A stretch of 64,000 bases of DNA. Origin: G965230065 sp965230065. GTDB taxonomy: Bacteria; Bacteroidota; Bacteroidia; Cytophagales; Cyclobacteriaceae. A program made the translations under genes and the position numbers. Shown here piece after piece: positions 26,926 through 34,786 of this stretch. The notes below the pieces were generated by a model. That model worked only from the letters and a program-made list of their open reading frames with translations. It was not told where the DNA came from and searched no databases. The stretch covers positions 2,170,001 through 2,234,000 of the forward strand of contig OZ245942.1 in the NCBI GenBank assembly GCA_965230065.1, read 5' to 3'. The stretch's first letter is position 1; every line of letters begins with the position of its first letter.

Positions 26926-28290
26926 CTACACTTTTGCTACAGCCTCCCCCAGACTTTTTTGTAACTTTTTACTTACCCTTAAAAACCGGACTACCAAAAA
27001 GATAGCGGCAAAGGTAAGCCCGGCCAGTAAGCCATACCACACGCCATGCGGGCCTAACTGCATAGTAAAAGCCAGCCAATATGCCAGGGGCAAGCCTACT
27101 ACCCAATAGGCGAGCAAGGTAATAATCGTTGGTATTTTCACATCGGCCATTCCGCGGAGCGCACCCAGCCCTACCGCCTGCACCCCATCCGAAAGCTGGA
27201 AAAAAGCGGCAATAATCAATAGGGAAGCAGCCAGTTCAATTACTTCCGTTTCATCAATGTACAAAGAAGGCAGGAAATGATTGGCCGTAATGAAAATGAG
27301 GGCGGAAATACTCATCAGGCCAGCGCCCATCATAAAAGCAGCAAAGCCTGCCCGACGCAAACTTGTAATATTTTTTTTGCCCAGCTGATTACCTACCCGC
27401 ACCGTAGCCGCTGCCCCAATACCAGTGGCCGTCATGTAGCTTACGGCTGCCAGGTTAAGGGCAATCTGATGTGCAGCAAGCGCCTTCGTACCAATCCACC
27501 CCATCAGAATGGCAGCCATGCTAAACGCACTTACTTCAAAAATGTATTGCAGGCCCAGGGGCACACCAATTTTAATCAGCTTTTTGAGCATCAACTTGTG
27601 CAATGATTTTATTTTGGGAATCAGGCTTTGGCGCAAAAACCAGGGGGCATGGTATACGTACCATGCCATTACAAAGGCCATCACAAGGCGGGCGAAGAGT
27701 GTTGACCAACCAGCACCGTTCAGCCCCATGGCTGGAAAACCAAATTTTCCGAAGATGAAAACGTAGTTTAGACTGGCATTCAATATGTTCGCCCCAATGG
27801 TGATAAACATGGCCGTGCGGGTAAAAGAAAGCCCTTCGGCATATTGCTTAAAACTTTGAAAAAACAGCAATGGAATGAGCGAAACCGCCAGTATGCGCAG
27901 ATAAGGGACGGAGAGATCTACCACGGCTTTGGGCTGATCGAGGTAGTACAACAAGGGAGCGCCAGCAAAAATAAAAATGCACAATATTAGCCCCGCACAA
28001 AGGTTGATAAACATGGCATTGCGGAAAATAAAGGCTTCTTTCTTCTGGTTGCGGTTACCGTCAGCCGCGGCTATCAGAGGCGTCATGGCCATAGACAACC
28101 CAATACCAAACATCATGACCAGTGCAAAAATTCCATTAGAAAGGGATACGGCCGCCAGGGGCACGGCTCCAAGCTGGCCCACCATCATACTATCAGCCAC
28201 GCTTACCAGAATGTGCCCCAACTGGCTCAGCATCACCGGATAGGCAATGATGAAGGTTTGTTTAAAGTGAGTTTGGTATGTTAAAGACAT
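26926..28290 (-). CDS. MATE family efflux transporter
   Basis: The 454-residue membrane protein (ATG at 28290; a TTG one codon upstream is ignored) shows twelve hydrophobic segments in two homologous halves, with MATE motifs SVADSMMVGQLGAVPLAAVSL in TM2 and ALAAHQIALNLA in the second half. It exports drugs or other organic cations using a Na+ or H+ gradient across the inner membrane. The substrate is unknown. It lies convergent with the ATPase-DUF4435 gene, which ends 79 bp away. Confidence 0.93.
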   Translation of the reverse strand: MSLTYQTHFKQTFIIAYPVMLSQLGHILVSVADSMMVGQLGAVPLAAVSLSNGIFALVMMFGIGLSMAMTPLIAAADGNRNQKKEAFIFRNAMFINLCAGLILCIFIFAGAPLLYYLDQPKAVVDLSVPYLRILAVSLIPLLFFQSFKQYAEGLSFTRTAMFITIGANILNASLNYVFIFGKFGFPAMGLNGAGWSTLFARLVMAFVMAWYVYHAPWFLRQSLIPKIKSLHKLMLKKLIKIGVPLGLQYIFEVSAFSMAAILMGWIGTKALAAHQIALNLAAVSYMTATGIGAAATVRVGNQLGKKNITSLRRAGFAAFMMGAGLMSISALIFITANHFLPSLYIDETEVIELAASLLIIAAFFQLSDGVQAVGLGALRGMADVKIPTIITLLAYWVVGLPLAYWLAFTMQLGPHGVWYGLLAGLTFAAIFLVVRFLRVSKKLQKSLGEAVAKV

Positions 28291-28414
28291 CAAAAAAGTA
28301 GTGATTACCTAATTTCTGTCTACTGTTCTGCTGGGAAAAGGTTTGGTGTTTTTAGTTTGATGTTTACAGTTTCTTGTTTCCAAACTTCAAACTCAAAACT
28401 CAAAACCTAAAACA

Positions 28415-28963
28415 TTATAATGCCAATAAGCGAGCGGCTTTTAAAATGCCTGCCAAACTCAAACTATCCGTTATTTTTCCATTCATTACCATTTCCAGTG
28501 CTTCAGCGAAGGGAAGCTTTTTTATAGCCAGGTCTTCAGTTTCTTCAAATTCAGTTTTTCCTTGCGTTAAGTCCTCTGCCAGGAATACAAAGCCTTCTTC
28601 ATCGGTTACAGAATTGGAAGTATGAATGCGTAAGATTTTTGTCCAACGTTCGGCAGTAAGCCCGGTTTCTTCTTTCAGTTCCCTTTGGGCCGATGCCAGT
28701 ACATCCTGTCCAAGTGGGCCTCCACCCATTGGGATTTCCCAGGAATACTCATCCAGGACATACCGGTATTGCCCTACCAGCCAGGTGTTCTGATGCTCAT
28801 CTATAGGAATAATACCAATGGCTTTATTTTTAAAATGAACTTTCCCGTAAATGCCCCCCCCGCCAGAAGGATTGATAACCTGGTCTTCTTCTACCCGAAT
28901 CCAGGGATTATCATAAATGCGTTGAGTACTGAGCTTTTGCCAGGGGTTTTCTGTTTTTTTCAT
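28415..28963 (-). CDS. Nudix hydrolase
   Basis: The 182-residue protein has the fold of ADP-ribose/GDP-mannose pyrophosphatase-like Nudix enzymes. The Nudix box reads GGGPLGQDVLASAQRELKEETGL, near residues 80-102. The catalytic REL-EE core is intact, but the first Glu of the G-x5-E-x7-REU consensus is replaced by Gln. Such enzymes split nucleoside diphosphates linked to sugars or other groups in the cytosol. It lies 121 bp downstream of the MATE gene's start on the same strand. Confidence 0.9.
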   Translation of the reverse strand: MKKTENPWQKLSTQRIYDNPWIRVEEDQVINPSGGGGIYGKVHFKNKAIGIIPIDEHQNTWLVGQYRYVLDEYSWEIPMGGGPLGQDVLASAQRELKEETGLTAERWTKILRIHTSNSVTDEEGFVFLAEDLTQGKTEFEETEDLAIKKLPFAEALEMVMNGKITDSLSLAGILKAARLLAL

Positions 28964-29098
28964 GCTGCAAAGCTAAGGTTTCCCTTAAAAGAAGTCAGCT
29001 ATCTTTTTCTAAAATACGGTTTACGCCTTTTCTGATTCGGTCAAGTAGGCCAAAAACTTTTCCATGTAATTATTCCGGATGGTTGGGAAGAATATTGA

Positions 29099-29156
29099 AA
29101 TGTATATGATTTATATTTGAATATTAATATTATTTATAATTTAAATCATATACATT
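29099..29156 (+). promoter_or_regulatory. Perfect 15-bp inverted repeat abutting a start codon
   Basis: Arms at 29099-29113 and 29142-29156 match at all 15 positions and flank 28 bases. The centre of the loop contains the palindrome AATATTAATATT. The right arm ends exactly one base before the ATG at 29157. It could be an operator for a dimeric repressor or an mRNA hairpin hiding the start. Confidence 0.6.
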
Positions 29157-29462
29157 ATGGCAGAAATCAGTATCAATGGAAGAATGACCATCGGGTCTTT
29201 TAAGCGACAGTTTAAAGAAAATTTTGGGGCTACCCTGAGGGTATATCATCGAAATACTTTTGCCCGGGACAATGCCACCATCGCGTCTATCCGCAAAGGG
29301 GGTACAGACAAGGCAGGCGACCTCAACATCATGAGCAATATGCGGGTGAAAAGTTTTGAGCAAAAAATGGCCGAACTGTTTGGCATTCGAGTACAAATTG
29401 CCACGCCTAATGACAAACGGCTCGTAGATGATGAGAAAACGCTGAAGCGGGCTGGGGAGTAA
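29157..29462 (+). CDS. Small conserved-looking protein of unknown function
   Basis: The 101-residue protein (MAEISINGRMTIGSFKRQFKE...) is hydrophilic, without a signal peptide or membrane segment. It resembles small hypothetical proteins that I have seen annotated in Bacteroidota, with a K-R-Q-F-K-E-x-F-G start and a late GIRVQIATPNDKRLVDD segment, but I cannot assign a domain. It is a lone plus-strand gene between minus-strand genes, and its start codon abuts the right arm of a perfect inverted repeat, so expression is probably tightly controlled. Confidence 0.7.
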   Translation: MAEISINGRMTIGSFKRQFKENFGATLRVYHRNTFARDNATIASIRKGGTDKAGDLNIMSNMRVKSFEQKMAELFGIRVQIATPNDKRLVDDEKTLKRAGE

Positions 29463-29507
29463 TGATTGCGTTTGAAATTTATTAAAATAACTGTATTTCC
29501 TTTTTTC

Positions 29508-29570
29508 CTCCCCCTAACCCCCTCATTGAGGGGGAAAATGTCCCCCGCTGGCGGGGGTAGGGGGTGGAGT
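29508..29570. repeat. C/G-rich nested inverted repeat
   Basis: A C-rich left half (CTCCCCCTAACC) pairs with a G-rich right half (GGTAGGGGGTGGAG), with an inner perfect hairpin CCCCCGC-TG-GCGGGGG at 29543-29558. It lies between two convergent genes and looks like a small dispersed palindromic element. Confidence 0.65.
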
Positions 29571-29632
29571 CTTTTCAGAATTCCGGAACGATAGCTACAA
29601 AGCGCAATAATGAGTAAACATGAAACAATAAA

Positions 29633-30520
29633 CTATCCTTTTAAATTCTCTTCAAAAAAATCTATCGTTCTTTCCCAGGCTAGTTTTGCAGCAGCTTCAT
29701 CGTACCGGGGGGTGGTATCATTATGAAACCCGTGGTTTGTTCCCGGATAAATATACGCCTGATATTCCTTATCATGTTCTTTTAATGCGGCTTCATAAGC
29801 AGGCCAGCCTTCGTTTACCCTTGTATCCAGTTCGGCATATTGCAACAATAAAGGCGCATTGATGTTGGGTACTAACTCCAGGGGTGGTTGTCCACCATAA
29901 AAAGGAACGGCTGCCGATAAATCGGGAATACGTACCGCCATCATATTTGAAATCCAGCCTCCGAAACAAAAGCCAACTACACCAACTTTTCCGCTACATT
30001 CAGGATGTGCTTTCAGATAATTATATGCAGCAATAAAATCTTCCAGCATTTCATCCCGGTCCCGCTTGCGTTGCAGTGCCCTTCCATCGTCATCATTGCC
30101 GGGGTAGCCGCCCAGGGGAGTGAGGGCATCAGGCGCCAGGGAAATAAACCCTGCCAGCGCGGCTCTCCTCCCTACATCTTCAATATGCGGGTTTAAGCCC
30201 CGGTTTTCATGCACTACCACAATACCCGGCAGTTTGCCACTTGCTTCCTTAGGCCGGGAAAGCAAACCACGAATTTCTCCTCCGCCTTTCGATGAATCAT
30301 AAGTGATGTATTCAGAATTTAAGCGGGGATCAGCTGCCTGAACCTGAATTTTCTGGTAATTGGGCATAATAAAACTGAGCAGGGAAGAGACGGTAAGCCC
30401 GCCAATGGCATAGGTGGATAATTTATCCATAAACTGTCGGCGGTCAAGGCGGTTGTGGGCATAGTCATCGTACAGGTCAAATACTTCCTGGTTGATGTCT
30501 TCTTTTCTGATTTTTTTCAT
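29633..30520 (-). CDS. Dienelactone hydrolase family protein
   Basis: The 295-residue protein has a Tat-like N-terminus (LDRRQFMDKLSTYAIGGLTVSSLL, residues 26-48) and then an alpha/beta-hydrolase fold of the dienelactone hydrolase family. The catalytic triad is visible as C185 in GFCFGG, D232 in ELDTR and H263 in GTNHGFHND. The exported localisation and unknown substrate set it apart from cytosolic chlorocatechol enzymes. It lies downstream of, and on the same strand as, the LytTR response regulator. Confidence 0.9.
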   Translation of the reverse strand: MKKIRKEDINQEVFDLYDDYAHNRLDRRQFMDKLSTYAIGGLTVSSLLSFIMPNYQKIQVQAADPRLNSEYITYDSSKGGGEIRGLLSRPKEASGKLPGIVVVHENRGLNPHIEDVGRRAALAGFISLAPDALTPLGGYPGNDDDGRALQRKRDRDEMLEDFIAAYNYLKAHPECSGKVGVVGFCFGGWISNMMAVRIPDLSAAVPFYGGQPPLELVPNINAPLLLQYAELDTRVNEGWPAYEAALKEHDKEYQAYIYPGTNHGFHNDTTPRYDEAAAKLAWERTIDFFEENLKG

Positions 30521-30640
30521 GGTTTTTTGGTTTAGTGGATGTTTTATGTGTTTAAAGTTTGAACCGGGCCGCCGGACGGTTTAGGGTTTGAAAGTTTTTT
30601 GATCTTTAAACATCAAACACCAAACTGTAAACTCTTCTCT

Positions 30641-31345
30641 TTAATCAATAAATCGTTTCCTGAAACCATCCTTATACGCCCTGCCCACAGGGAGGGTGGT
30701 TTTTTCGCCCAGGTATACCTGGTTTCCCATAATTTTTTCAATTTTTGAGGCATTGATGATATAAGACTTGTGTATCCTCACAAACTGCTGGCTGTCCAGT
30801 TTTTCTTCCCAAAACCTGAGCGGTTCTGAAGATAAGTATTTTTTTTCCTGAAGATGTATTTCAGTATAATCAGCATCCGACTTTATATAAACGATGTCAT
30901 GGATGGCTATCCTGATGTGCTCATAGCCTGATTTGATGAATATTTCCTGCTCTTTGGGCTGAGCAGACGCATGGGTTGCAGCCGGTTGTGCAGGCTGGCC
31001 TTTTAAAGGCACTTTGGAAACAGCTTTTACAAACCGCTGAAAAGAAAAAGGTTTTAGCAGATAATCTACCACATCCAGTTCGTACCCTTCCAGGGCGTAA
31101 TCGGGAAAAGCGGTGGTAAAAATAACCTGTGGGGGATGCGGCATGGTTTTTAAAAAATCGATACCGGAAATTTTGGGAAGGTGAATATCCAGAAACAGCA
31201 AGTCTACCGATTCTGATTTTAAAAACTCCATCGCCTGAAGGGCATCCGAAAAAGTACCTTTCAACGTAAGCGTACCCATATCTTCAATGTACTTTTTCAG
31301 AATACGTTGCGCTGGCAGTTGGTCTTCTACGATGATGCAGTTCAT
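30641..31345 (-). CDS. LytTR-type response regulator
   Basis: The 234-residue protein has an N-terminal receiver domain with phospho-acceptor D53 (LLFLDIHLPKISG) and K near 105 in LLKPFSFQRF, and a C-terminal LytTR DNA-binding domain (HIRIAIHDIVYIKSDADYTEIHL ... FVRIHKSYIINASKIEKI). It should act as a transcription factor controlled by the kinase gene that ends 3 bp upstream. Its targets are unknown; the dienelactone hydrolase gene downstream is a candidate. Confidence 0.95.
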   Translation of the reverse strand: MNCIIVEDQLPAQRILKKYIEDMGTLTLKGTFSDALQAMEFLKSESVDLLFLDIHLPKISGIDFLKTMPHPPQVIFTTAFPDYALEGYELDVVDYLLKPFSFQRFVKAVSKVPLKGQPAQPAATHASAQPKEQEIFIKSGYEHIRIAIHDIVYIKSDADYTEIHLQEKKYLSSEPLRFWEEKLDSQQFVRIHKSYIINASKIEKIMGNQVYLGEKTTLPVGRAYKDGFRKRFID

Positions 31346-31348
31346 GGC

Positions 31349-32374
31349 TCAGACAGTTTTATTTAAATCTACAAATAAATCAACTTCATATTGATTTTCA
31401 CCGCTTGTTATTCTTAATTCATGCGCCTTTGGATATAACAACTGCAAACGCTTTTTAACATTTTCCAGGCCAATGCCACTGGAAAGGCTTGCTGTATTGG
31501 ATTGGGGTAGGAAAGTGTTTTTACAAATGAAATGTAACGTTCCCGACTCAGTCAATTGCAGGTCAATTTCAATGAGTATTTCATCGGTTTGGCTGGAAGC
31601 GCTGTGTTTAAAGGCATTTTCAACAAATACCATCAATATCAAAGGGGCAATCTGGTAGCCCGGGCGGATGTTTTGGGTGGTAAACTGTACTTCACCCCGC
31701 TCTTCAAGTTGCAGCTTGCTCAGGTCGATAAAATTTTCCAGTTGCTCAATTTCTTTTGACAACGGTACGTACCTCGCCTTGCAATCGTACAGCATGTAAC
31801 GCAGCACTGCCGAGAGGTTTAAAATAATTTCGAGTGTTTTGGGTGAGTTTTCTATCGCATACGCGTACAGATTGTTCAAGTTATTAAACAGAAAGTGCGG
31901 GTTAATTTGGGATTTCAAAAATTGCAATTCACTTTCTTTCAGGGTATTTTTCAAATCTTCTACTTCTTTTTGTATGCCCAGCGCATCCCAGGCAAACTTA
32001 AAACCGCAGAGCACGGTAATGACCGGAAGCACACCCCACAAGCTAAAAAAAACACCCACAAAACGCCTGCCCCGAGTATCAGGAAAATAGATTTGCTCTA
32101 TTACAGCTTCTTCCAAAAAAATGACAATCGCGATAATCAGCGTAAAGTAAATCACAAAACGGATATAAAGCTTTTTGTACAAGAACCGGGGCAGCAAAAA
32201 ATAGTTAATAATAAATGCTGCCACTGTATAGTTTAAAAAAAACGCAACCTGGTAGGGCTTTATCTGCGGGTCGTTCCTGTCAAAAGAATAAAACACAAAC
32301 ACTACCACGTGCAGCACTACCTGGAACAGCAGTTCCTTAAAAGAAAACCGGGGTGCTGTGAATTTATCATTCAT
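31349..32374 (-). CDS. LytS/YehU-type sensor histidine kinase
   Basis: The 341-residue protein has four hydrophobic segments in residues 15-130, a short coiled-coil linker, and the His_kinase domain with H160 in SQINPHFLFNNLNNLYAYA. The ATPase part shows VENAFKHS and GIGLENVKKRLQLLY. It is an inner-membrane sensor for an unknown signal and partners the LytTR regulator encoded immediately downstream. Confidence 0.95.
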   Translation of the reverse strand: MNDKFTAPRFSFKELLFQVVLHVVVFVFYSFDRNDPQIKPYQVAFFLNYTVAAFIINYFLLPRFLYKKLYIRFVIYFTLIIAIVIFLEEAVIEQIYFPDTRGRRFVGVFFSLWGVLPVITVLCGFKFAWDALGIQKEVEDLKNTLKESELQFLKSQINPHFLFNNLNNLYAYAIENSPKTLEIILNLSAVLRYMLYDCKARYVPLSKEIEQLENFIDLSKLQLEERGEVQFTTQNIRPGYQIAPLILMVFVENAFKHSASSQTDEILIEIDLQLTESGTLHFICKNTFLPQSNTASLSSGIGLENVKKRLQLLYPKAHELRITSGENQYEVDLFVDLNKTV

Positions 32375-32765
32375 AGCACAAATTTAGTTATTCCGACAGC
32401 CTAATAATAACCCAACCACCTGAACGGCAGATTTTGCAGGCCCAACGACATGCTTTTGCCTTTCACCCGTAAATATGTCGTTCATGCTGAAAGTTGTGGC
32501 GTTGCAAGAAATAATTTTTCCATAAGGAAGGGAAGTGATACCATTGTGTCAATTCTTTTATTTAGAGTAGTCAGAAGAATTAAAGCCATGAAAACCCAAC
32601 TCATTTATTTTTTCCAATTGTACGTTTTTTTGGCACGCATGCTTTCGTCTGGAACAAACACATAGAAATCACAGAGCTGTAATAGAACCCCAAAGCCGAT
32701 AGTCGGTGGAATTTACCATAATTACTGCTATAACAATACGCTTTGTTCAATTATTGTATGTATAA
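32375..32765. other. Gene-free interval with short repeats
   Basis: No convincing coding sequence was found on either strand. The interval holds a small inverted pair (32444-32451 with 32475-32482) and a stretch at 32477-32511 that matches 34681-34715 at 28 of 35 positions in direct orientation. It may contain remains of a mobile element. Confidence 0.5.
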
Positions 32766-32999
32766 ATGACCAAACAGGAACTTTTACAGAAATATTTGCA
32801 AGACGAGTGTTCTCCTGAAGAGTTGTGTTTACTGTACCAATATTTACAGAAGGACAATGTGGAAGAGAACCATGATGTTCTGTATAAAATATGGAGAGAA
32901 TTAGAATCCCACCCTGTTCAACCTTTGGATGAAGCAACTTTTGAAAGAATGTATGAGAAGATTATGTCCAGCATAAAAAAAGATAGTGATGATAAGTAA
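32766..32999 (+). CDS. Orphan FecR-like N-terminal domain
   Basis: The 77-residue product MTKQELLQKYLQDECSPEEL... ERMYEKIMSSIKKDSDDK matches the N-terminal cytoplasmic anti-sigma region of Bacteroidota FecR proteins (KYLxxECSPEE, ending in an ERM helix). It stops before any membrane segment or periplasmic domain, and no sigma factor lies beside it. It is either a decayed fecR gene or a small free-standing anti-sigma-like protein. Confidence 0.55.
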   Translation: MTKQELLQKYLQDECSPEELCLLYQYLQKDNVEENHDVLYKIWRELESHPVQPLDEATFERMYEKIMSSIKKDSDDK

Positions 33000-33008
33000 C
33001 CCTGTGAA

Positions 33009-33461
33009 CTAATGAAAGAATATTATAAGGAAATCAAGAAGGAGTTCCCATAAATCATAGAAAATCCAAACACAATACGCAAAATGAGTAGGCCGTAATC
33101 CTGAAAATGAATTAATATCTGTTCCTGCCATAACACCAAAACCCTTCCAAAAGGTATAGCTCAATTGAGTTATCATGATCATGCGGTTATCAGCTACTAC
33201 ATTTTCATAGTTTGCAGTGTAAGTGGCCAACCCGAAAAAATTAAACTTGCTGTGGGGAGCAAATGCCTTTTTTACTACTATTTGATAGTACATATCATTA
33301 TGCCCAAAAAGCATTTCAATTGGAATGGGTGGTTCGGGGGCTTGCGCTTGCATATCAATACTTGTACCCAATAGTAGACTTACAACCATGAACCACTTGA
33401 TGAAACTTAAGAAAAGCCATGCCTGATCAAAGTTTGGACTTGTAGTAATCATAAAATTCAT
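33009..33461 (-). CDS. Probable outer-membrane protein, C-terminus altered or truncated
   Basis: About 150 residues begin with a signal peptide (FIKWFMVVSLLLGTSIDMQAQA) followed by beta-strand-like segments (DMYYQIVVKKAFAPHSKFNFFGLATYTANYEN, MIMITQLSYTFWKGFGVMAGTDINS). The last 25 residues turn very hydrophobic and aromatic, which suggests a frameshift or recombination near base 33080 and loss of the rest of a barrel. I cannot name the family. It ends 9 bp from the equally incomplete FecR-like gene on the other strand. Confidence 0.5.
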   Translation of the reverse strand: MNFMITTSPNFDQAWLFLSFIKWFMVVSLLLGTSIDMQAQAPEPPIPIEMLFGHNDMYYQIVVKKAFAPHSKFNFFGLATYTANYENVVADNRMIMITQLSYTFWKGFGVMAGTDINSFSGLRPTHFAYCVWIFYDLWELLLDFLIIFFH

Positions 33462-33493
33462 TGGAAGTATTATTGTCAACTTTGTTTATTCCT

Positions 33494-34387
33494 TCATAAA
33501 ACATAGAAATCATTCGCCTCAATCGGCTCAGGAAGTTCCTTTTCACCTAGTAATTGGCGGATATTAATTTCTATGGTACCTGCTATTGAGGTGATAGGGG
33601 TATCTGTTGGGGAATTCTCGAATGGGTCCTGTAAGTGATAGGCTGCTTTTTCTAAAAAGAAAAATACCATAGAAACTATAATAAGTATAAAAACCTCCAG
33701 AAAAATATTTAACCTAAGCGGTACTGAAAAGCATAAAAAGAAAACAAATAAATAGATGGCAATGTGAAGTCCATACCTGTAGGTAGTAGGAAAGACGGTA
33801 TTTTTTATTCTTTCACATTTCCCCATCGATGCTGTAAGTCTTCCCAGTGTCTCTTCTATCTGTAATCGTGAGAATTTATCAAGCTCTCCTTCTTGGTGAA
33901 GTTCCTTCACCGAGGCAGTTTGGAAGGCAAGGAGTCCCATTGGTTTGTTTTGGTAACGCTTTAATTGCTCAATTTCTTCCTTGTTAACCAACCCAGGGAT
34001 ATTCTCTAGGGGGCCTAGTCTTCTGAGGGTTTGTCCTAAAGAATAGCACCAGACAATTTGCCTGTAGGCGATCTTTTGAATGAAAGGATGATTGGTATTG
34101 ATATACATTTGTAATTGTAAAACCAGTGTCCTTGAGTCGTTTACAATGGCTCCCCAAATTTTCCTTGCCTCCCACCACCTGTCATAAGATTGACTTATTT
34201 TGAAAGAAAGCAGTATGGAGATTGCGGTTCCCAATGTGGTTGCAATGGCAATTGGAATATCTGGCAAATACTCTGATAGAAAAATAGGGAGGGAATCTGT
34301 AATGACTCCAATTATTGTTACTATCAGCAATGGAATCTTTATTTCATTAAAGATATATCGGAAAGGAACTCTGCTTTTGATAATCAT
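33494..34387 (-). CDS. Bestrophin family ion channel
   Basis: The 297-residue membrane protein has the bestrophin/UPF0187 signature SFKISQSYDRWWEARKIWG near residues 62-80 and four predicted hydrophobic segments. Bacterial bestrophins form pentameric channels in the inner membrane; a homologue from Klebsiella conducts Na+, whereas eukaryotic ones conduct chloride. The gene's start is 14 bp from a MITE-like element. Confidence 0.9.
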   Translation of the reverse strand: MIIKSRVPFRYIFNEIKIPLLIVTIIGVITDSLPIFLSEYLPDIPIAIATTLGTAISILLSFKISQSYDRWWEARKIWGAIVNDSRTLVLQLQMYINTNHPFIQKIAYRQIVWCYSLGQTLRRLGPLENIPGLVNKEEIEQLKRYQNKPMGLLAFQTASVKELHQEGELDKFSRLQIEETLGRLTASMGKCERIKNTVFPTTYRYGLHIAIYLFVFFLCFSVPLRLNIFLEVFILIIVSMVFFFLEKAAYHLQDPFENSPTDTPITSIAGTIEINIRQLLGEKELPEPIEANDFYVL

Positions 34388-34400
34388 TTGCCCAAAGATT

Positions 34401-34513
34401 TAGAAGCTGTTTGAGTTAGTTTTTGATAGCGAAAATGTAACGTCAGACGGTTCGCCGCTGTGGTTCTTGAAATGCCCATTTGCAGTTCAAAAGATTAACT
34501 CAAACAGCTTCTT
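34401..34513. mobile_element. MITE-like element with 17-bp terminal inverted repeats
   Basis: Perfect 17-bp inverted repeats at 34402-34418 and 34496-34512 (ends AGAAGCTGTTTGAGTTA) enclose 77 bases without coding potential. The pentamer AGATT occurs directly outside both ends (34396-34400 and 34514-34518), as expected for a 5-bp target duplication. It is most simply a miniature inverted-repeat element mobilised by a transposase in trans. The rest of the interval to 34786 shows nothing beyond the short repeat at 34681-34715. Confidence 0.7.
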
Positions 34514-34786
34514 AGATTATTTTCTTCATTTAGTAACTGACGGTTTATGTATAACCGGGCTTTAGTCATGTCTTTATCAATATTAAGAATCTTTGCTCTA
34601 AAATCATTTAAGAATAGCTGAAAAAATTAACTCTATGAACGACTTACTCGATCCCCTCAACGGCATTTAAGCATAATCATTGTCGTTCACGGGCAAAGTT
34701 CTGGCGTTGGCAGAATTTATTTTATTAGCTGGGGTGAAAGCTATTTCTTTGTCCCATACTTTTTGAAAAATTAAATCGAAATAGGT

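Noticed and set aside
29508..29570. C/G-rich repeat as a CRISPR or G-quadruplex array
   Set aside because: There is a single nested palindrome without regularly spaced repeats; a dispersed element is simpler.
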